A stretch of DNA of 64,000 nucleotides from UBA3824 sp017541145 (GTDB taxonomy: Bacteria; Bacteroidota; Bacteroidia; Bacteroidales; UBA3824). A model generated the notes under the pieces. It was not told where the DNA came from. It ran no database searches and saw nothing but the letters and a program-made list of their open reading frames with translations. Each line of letters starts with the position of its first letter. Position 1 is the stretch's first letter. The position numbers and the translations under genes are program-made. Location of the stretch: the NCBI GenBank assembly GCA_947168365.1, contig CAMVLO010000004.1, positions 1-64,000 on the forward strand. The letters are read 5' to 3'. Of this stretch, positions 60,096-64,000 are shown piece by piece.

Positions 60096-62123
60096 ATGAA
60101 ACATTTGAAATTAACATTAATGTTAATGTTTTTGTCAGTCGGCGAAATTTTCGCTCAAGGGCTTTCGTCAGGTATCGACAAAAACAGAATGGATTTGTCA
60201 ATAAATCCGGGAACTGATTTTTATAATTATGCAAACGGTAAATGGATTGAACAAAATCCTATTAAACCGGAATTAAGCAGATTGTCACAGTTTGACAAGC
60301 TCCATGAAGAAAATCAAAAAAGACAAAAAGAAATCATTCAAGAAGTTGCAAAATCTAATCCCCGCGAAGGCAGCAACGAACAAAAAATCGCGTATCTTTA
60401 CAATCAATTTATGGACAGTCTCGCCAGAAACAATGCGGGAAGTGCTCCTGTAAAACCTTATCTTACAATGGTAAACGCTGCTATCGACAAACCTGTATTG
60501 ATGGGTGTTGTAGCAAAACTTCAGAATTTGGGTGTTTCTGAAATTTTCTTTGAAGCAGGTGCAAGCAGCGATATCAGAAATGCTGAACAAAACCTTGTAG
60601 AAATTTATCAAGGCGGTCTTTCGCTCCCAAGCAGAAGTTACTACATCGACAAAGATTCTGCGACTCTTTCTGTAATGGAAGGTTACACAAAATATATTCA
60701 GAAACTTTTTGAACTTGCCGGCAACTCTACCAACGATGCCAAGAAAAAAACTGATGCCGTACTCGCAATTGAAAACAAAATTGCGGCTGTAAACCACAGC
60801 GAAGTGCAGCTCCGTGATGTTTCTGACAATTATCATAAAATGAGTTACGATCAATTCAAAAAAGATTTCAGCGGAATAGATTGGGACAATTATTTCAAAA
60901 CATCAGGTTATCCTAAATTCAACGAAATTTCTGTAGGTCAGATTGATGCGCTTCACAATATCGAAAAACTTTTGAAAGAAGAAAGCCTCGAAACCTTGAA
61001 AGCTTATATCGAATTCAAAGTTTTGGCAACAGCTCAACCTTATCTCGACGACAATTTTGAACTTGCAGGTTACGAATTTATGAAAGTACTCTACGGTGTT
61101 GAAAAACAAAATCCAAGATGGAAAAAAGCTATCAACTTGGTTAACAACACAATGGGCATGGCAATTGGTAAACTTTATGTTGAAAAATATTTCTCAGCAA
61201 ATTCCAAAGACGCTGTTATAAAAATGGTAAAAAACCTTCAAGCAGCATTGGCAGAAGAAGTTGAAAATTCTACATGGATGAGCGAAGCTACTAAAGCTCA
61301 AGCACTTGACAAGCTCAAGAATTTCTACATCAAAATCGGCTATCCTGACAAATGGATGGATTATTATTCAATGAAATTGAATCCGAAAAATTCGTTGCTT
61401 GACAATATTTTTACAGCGTGGAAATTCCAAATTGATTACATGATTCAAACCCGTGTAAACAAGCCGGTTGACAAAACAGAATGGTTGATGACTCCACAAA
61501 CTGTAAATGCATATTACAATCCAACCACCAACGAAATCAATTTTCCGGCAGGTATTCTTCAAGCTCCATTCTACGACCCAAGTGCCGACGAGGCAGCTAA
61601 TTACGGCGGTATCGGTTGTGTAATCGGTCACGAAATGACTCACGGTTTTGATGACCAAGGTTGTCAGTTTGACAAACACGGTAATCAGAAAAACTGGTGG
61701 ACAGAAAATGATAAAAAGGAATTTGACAAACGAGCAAAAGTTTTGAAAGAATATTTTGACAAATTGGAAGTTTTGCCGGGCGCATTTGTAAACGGCTCAC
61801 TCACTTTGGGCGAAAATATTGCAGACAACGGAGGTATCAAAATGTCATATCTCGCACTCAAAAATGTAATGAAAACCAAAGATTTAGGAGTAAAAGACGG
61901 TTTCACACCGGAACAAAGATTCTTCCTTTCATACGCATTTATTTGGGCAGGCAGCACACGTGAAAAAACAGCAAGAGTAAGACTTCAAACAGATCCTCAC
62001 TCTCCTATGCAAATGCGTGTAAACGGTCAACTTCCGCACCTTCAACCTTGGTACGACGCTTTTAAAATTGATAAAAAATCACCGATGTACATCAAACCTA
62101 AAAAACGTGTAAACATCTGGTAA
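60096..62123 (+). CDS. M13 family zinc metallopeptidase
   Basis: From ATG 60096 the product has 675 residues with a signal peptide (cleavage near IFAQ). The M13 plan is clear: an N-terminal region with DFYNYANGKWIEQNPI, NAYYNPTTNEINFPAGILQ, zinc motif HEMTH (His512, Glu513, His516) in VIGHEMTHGFDDQG, and the third ligand Glu573 in ENIADNGG. It would cleave short peptides in the periplasm or at the surface, like neprilysin and PepO. No lipobox is present. The longer TTG-initiated version would begin in the promoter. A strong terminator follows. Confidence 0.94.
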   Translation: MKHLKLTLMLMFLSVGEIFAQGLSSGIDKNRMDLSINPGTDFYNYANGKWIEQNPIKPELSRLSQFDKLHEENQKRQKEIIQEVAKSNPREGSNEQKIAYLYNQFMDSLARNNAGSAPVKPYLTMVNAAIDKPVLMGVVAKLQNLGVSEIFFEAGASSDIRNAEQNLVEIYQGGLSLPSRSYYIDKDSATLSVMEGYTKYIQKLFELAGNSTNDAKKKTDAVLAIENKIAAVNHSEVQLRDVSDNYHKMSYDQFKKDFSGIDWDNYFKTSGYPKFNEISVGQIDALHNIEKLLKEESLETLKAYIEFKVLATAQPYLDDNFELAGYEFMKVLYGVEKQNPRWKKAINLVNNTMGMAIGKLYVEKYFSANSKDAVIKMVKNLQAALAEEVENSTWMSEATKAQALDKLKNFYIKIGYPDKWMDYYSMKLNPKNSLLDNIFTAWKFQIDYMIQTRVNKPVDKTEWLMTPQTVNAYYNPTTNEINFPAGILQAPFYDPSADEAANYGGIGCVIGHEMTHGFDDQGCQFDKHGNQKNWWTENDKKEFDKRAKVLKEYFDKLEVLPGAFVNGSLTLGENIADNGGIKMSYLALKNVMKTKDLGVKDGFTPEQRFFLSYAFIWAGSTREKTARVRLQTDPHSPMQMRVNGQLPHLQPWYDAFKIDKKSPMYIKPKKRVNIW

Positions 62124-62150
62124 TTTTTTCACTTTTATTATAACAATTGA

Positions 62151-62192
62151 TACCACCGGAATTCAACAAAAATTTCGGTGGTATTTTTTTTA
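62151..62192 (+). terminator. Intrinsic terminator of the M13 peptidase gene
   Basis: taccaccg (62151-62158) pairs with cggtggta (62176-62183), followed by a run of T. Confidence 0.85.
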
Positions 62193-62200
62193 TAATCCGA

Positions 62201-62857
62201 TTAAAAATCAATTCCACAAAGTTTTAACATCATGCTATCATCAGCATTGCCATTTTTTGCAGATTCGATAGTAGATGATTTATAATAATCACCTTGGCAA
62301 CTACTGTTAATTGCAAGCATAAAATAATGTTTAGCCATTTCATCATCCTTTGGTACACCCTCGCCCTTCAAATAACAAAACGCCAAATTATTTTGAGCCG
62401 AAGCGGCACAAGGCAAATCTGTATCAACCAATTGTTTTAAATATTCTACAGATTTTTCATAATTTTTTTCAACACCAATTCCCATATAATAATAATTGGC
62501 AAGTTCTGAAATTGCAAACGGAACACAACCAATATCAGCAGCTTCTTTCATCCAAAAAAACGCTTCATCAGGATTAGGATCACAGCCTTCACCATCTTTG
62601 TAACAAGACGCTAACATCCACTGACACATACCGTCACCACGAACCGCACCTTGCAAAAAAGCGTCAAAAGCCTTTTTTTCGTCAACTTCGCACTCCCAAC
62701 CGTATTTCAAAAATCTTCCATATTCAAAATAGGCTTCAGGTACACAATCTTCCACCAACCCTTCGTAAAGACTGAATGCTACACGATAATTTTCTTTATT
62801 AAACTCATTTTCAGCCATTTTGAGCGTACTTTCTTTTACTTTACTTGTCATTGTCAT
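62201..62857 (-). CDS. Sel1-like repeat protein
   Basis: The 218-residue protein is built of Sel1-type (TPR-like) repeats: AYFEYGRFLKYGWECEVDEK, CQWMLASCYKDGEGCDPNPD, ISELANYYYMGIGVEKNYEK and NNLAFCYLKGEGVPKDDEM. It has no signal peptide, so a cytoplasmic scaffold role is likely. Nine cysteines are spread through the repeats, which is high for a cytoplasmic protein of this size. The partner is unknown. An alternative start two codons later (ATG at 62849-62851) is equally possible. Confidence 0.8.
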   Translation of the reverse strand: MTMTSKVKESTLKMAENEFNKENYRVAFSLYEGLVEDCVPEAYFEYGRFLKYGWECEVDEKKAFDAFLQGAVRGDGMCQWMLASCYKDGEGCDPNPDEAFFWMKEAADIGCVPFAISELANYYYMGIGVEKNYEKSVEYLKQLVDTDLPCAASAQNNLAFCYLKGEGVPKDDEMAKHYFMLAINSSCQGDYYKSSTIESAKNGNADDSMMLKLCGIDF

Positions 62858-63052
62858 AATTGTAGTTCATTATATTAATCGATTAAAAATCAGTAATTTC
62901 TGCATTAGTTATTAGCAGATAACATTTTTACAAATATAAACAAATGACTAAAAATCCAATATTAAATTCAATAAAAAATTAAAAAAAATCAGTAAAAAAA
63001 ATTATTGTAATCAAAATATTATTTACCTTTAGCCCAAAAAGCAACAACAATT

Positions 63053-63889
63053 ATGAGTGAATCTATTAATATCATCACCAAAAAGAAAATTACACCGGAC
63101 AATTATTTCGATGAATTAATGAAATTAGGCGAAAAAATTTGCGTAATTTCAGATGAATTTCCATGTCTAAAGCTCGGCAATTTTTCAACTTCATTGCGAG
63201 GAATAGAAATTTCGGAAATAGAAAAAGGTTATGAAATCAGAGTTTGTACATTTGCATCCATAGCTGATTATCAATTGTTTAGGAAATCAATCGATATCAT
63301 AAAAAAAATCACTGGAGGCAAAGTAGAATACGAAGGAGAAATCATTAACCGCTTTGATTCTTACAAACAATTCGATGACAAATGGCTTTATTCGCAGCTG
63401 GAAATGGCTATTGATATAAGTACGATGTTAGCTAAACAATCAGACAAACCAATTGTATATTTTGGAATGTTCGCTCCATTTTGTTTTGGTAAAAAGATGA
63501 TGAAAAAGTTTGGGATTGAAAATAATAAGCCAAATGAAACTGACATTTTCAAAATCAGAAAATATTTTCGTGATATGCAATGGTTTTTGGAAGATAAAAC
63601 AAGTACCAAAAGCAATCTCGTAATTCAAGACGATGATGGAAAACAAAAAAGTATTTCGTTGATAGCGATTAAAAATAATAAAGTATCTGATTTTGACTTT
63701 ATTTCATACGCAGAGATGATTCTGTTTCATGATTTGGACAATCAAAAATTTGCAATAATGCCGTTTGAAGAATCAATTAACAAAATTCCGAAAGAGAAAT
63801 ATTCTCTTTTGGATGAATGTCAAATGCTCTTGAAAGAACCGTTAACAACAGATGAAATAAGGAAAATAATCGCAGAATCACAAAAATAA
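63053..63889 (+). CDS. Uncharacterised cytoplasmic protein
   Basis: The 278-residue protein has no signal peptide or membrane helix. It looks alpha/beta, with ISEIEKGYEIRVCTFASIAD, SIDIIKKITGGKVEYEGEII and a central PIVYFGMFAPFCFGKKMMKKF; the C-terminus is ITDEIRKII-like and charged (LTTDEIRKIIAESQK). I do not recognise a family. A -7-like TACCTTTA (63024-63031) lies upstream. It is followed after 80 bases by another plus-strand gene with its own promoter. Confidence 0.68.
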   Translation: MSESINIITKKKITPDNYFDELMKLGEKICVISDEFPCLKLGNFSTSLRGIEISEIEKGYEIRVCTFASIADYQLFRKSIDIIKKITGGKVEYEGEIINRFDSYKQFDDKWLYSQLEMAIDISTMLAKQSDKPIVYFGMFAPFCFGKKMMKKFGIENNKPNETDIFKIRKYFRDMQWFLEDKTSTKSNLVIQDDDGKQKSISLIAIKNNKVSDFDFISYAEMILFHDLDNQKFAIMPFEESINKIPKEKYSLLDECQMLLKEPLTTDEIRKIIAESQK

Positions 63890-63898
63890 CTTTTGAAT

Positions 63899-63930
63899 TT
63901 TGCAAAATTTGTAAAAAAAATATAATTTTG
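63899..63930 (+). promoter_or_regulatory. Promoter of the gene at the right edge
   Basis: TTTG (63899-63902), 20 bases, TAATTTTG (63923-63930): a full consensus match about 40 bases before the ATG at 63970. Confidence 0.75.
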
Positions 63931-63969
63931 CATAAACTTCACGATGTTTCAACAGTTAAAAGGAAAAAA

Positions 63970-64000
63970 ATGTCAGATATTTTTTCAGTATCTAATCTCG
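63970..64000 (+). CDS. Gene start cut by the right window edge
   Basis: An ATG at 63970 opens MSDIFSVSNL before the window ends. A purine-rich stretch and a consensus promoter upstream make it a likely gene start. Nothing can be said of its function. Confidence 0.5.
   Translation, partial: MSDIFSVSNL

Noticed and set aside
1..64000. Mobile elements, CRISPR arrays, prophage, tRNA and rRNA
   Set aside because: No transposase, integrase, regularly spaced repeat, CCA-ended cloverleaf or rRNA-like sequence was seen on either strand.

Overview
The window is a stretch of ordinary chromosome from a low-GC, T9SS-bearing member of the Bacteroidota, most likely Bacteroidia. Four things point there. 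Promoters fit the Bacteroidota pattern (TTTG, 18-21 bases, TAnnTTTG) upstream of ftsE, gyrB, recN and several other genes. The lineage marker run bamD - omega/RPB6 - coaBC - DUF4835 with recN and smpB is present. There are type IX secretion C-terminal signals of both type A and type B. DUF4924 and the DUF2027-Smr protein are also typical. I see no rRNA, tRNA, insertion sequence, prophage or CRISPR array.

Layout. 1-5.7 kb: a CYTH protein cut by the left edge, a TPR/SpoIIE-type phosphatase receptor, and a TonB-dependent receptor. 5.9-7.5 kb: ParA and an unrecognised charged partner. 7.5-14.8 kb (minus): a polytopic membrane protein with a very long acidic tail, an M1 metallopeptidase, and a peptidase-propeller-barrel protein. 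14.8-21.9 kb: ftsE (minus), then gyrB, a Rel-type (p)ppGpp synthetase with a decayed hydrolase domain, a secreted metzincin and ribH. 22-27.2 kb (minus): a dicarboxylate/amino-acid symporter, a C69 dipeptidase, a SirB1-like protein and a nucleoside phosphorylase; the 430-base gap at 25.0-25.4 kb holds a strong promoter and a 21-codon ORF. 27.4-29.9 kb: gdhA, a small secreted protein and DUF4924.

30-36.8 kb (minus): smpB, recN, a lipoprotein, DUF4835, coaBC, omega and bamD. 37-44.1 kb: a DUF3298 lipoprotein, a giant alpha-2-macroglobulin-like protein whose thioester site is lost, and a zinc-ribbon/SiaC-like protein. 44.1-50.3 kb (minus): a four-gene envelope cluster made of a lipoprotein, a small secreted protein, a 1052-residue ABC transporter and a T9SS type B protein. 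50.4-55.5 kb: DUF2027-Smr, divergent queA, and a GH3-like/beta-lactamase-like fusion. 55.6-64 kb: a secreted protein that is little more than a T9SS sorting domain, small lipoproteins, a CNNM/CBS protein, asd, an M13 peptidase, a Sel1-repeat protein, an unrecognised ORF and a gene cut by the right edge.

The common theme is cell-envelope and periplasmic biology (outer-membrane assembly, secreted proteases, lipoproteins, T9SS cargo) set among housekeeping genes. The strongest leads for new biology are the promoter-driven 21-codon ORF, the zinc-ribbon/SiaC protein, the sorting-domain-only secreted protein, the pseudo-GH3/beta-lactamase fusion and the four-gene ABC cluster. Several annotated starts differ from the longest ORF because the longest version begins at a TTG with an in-frame ATG in better context downstream.
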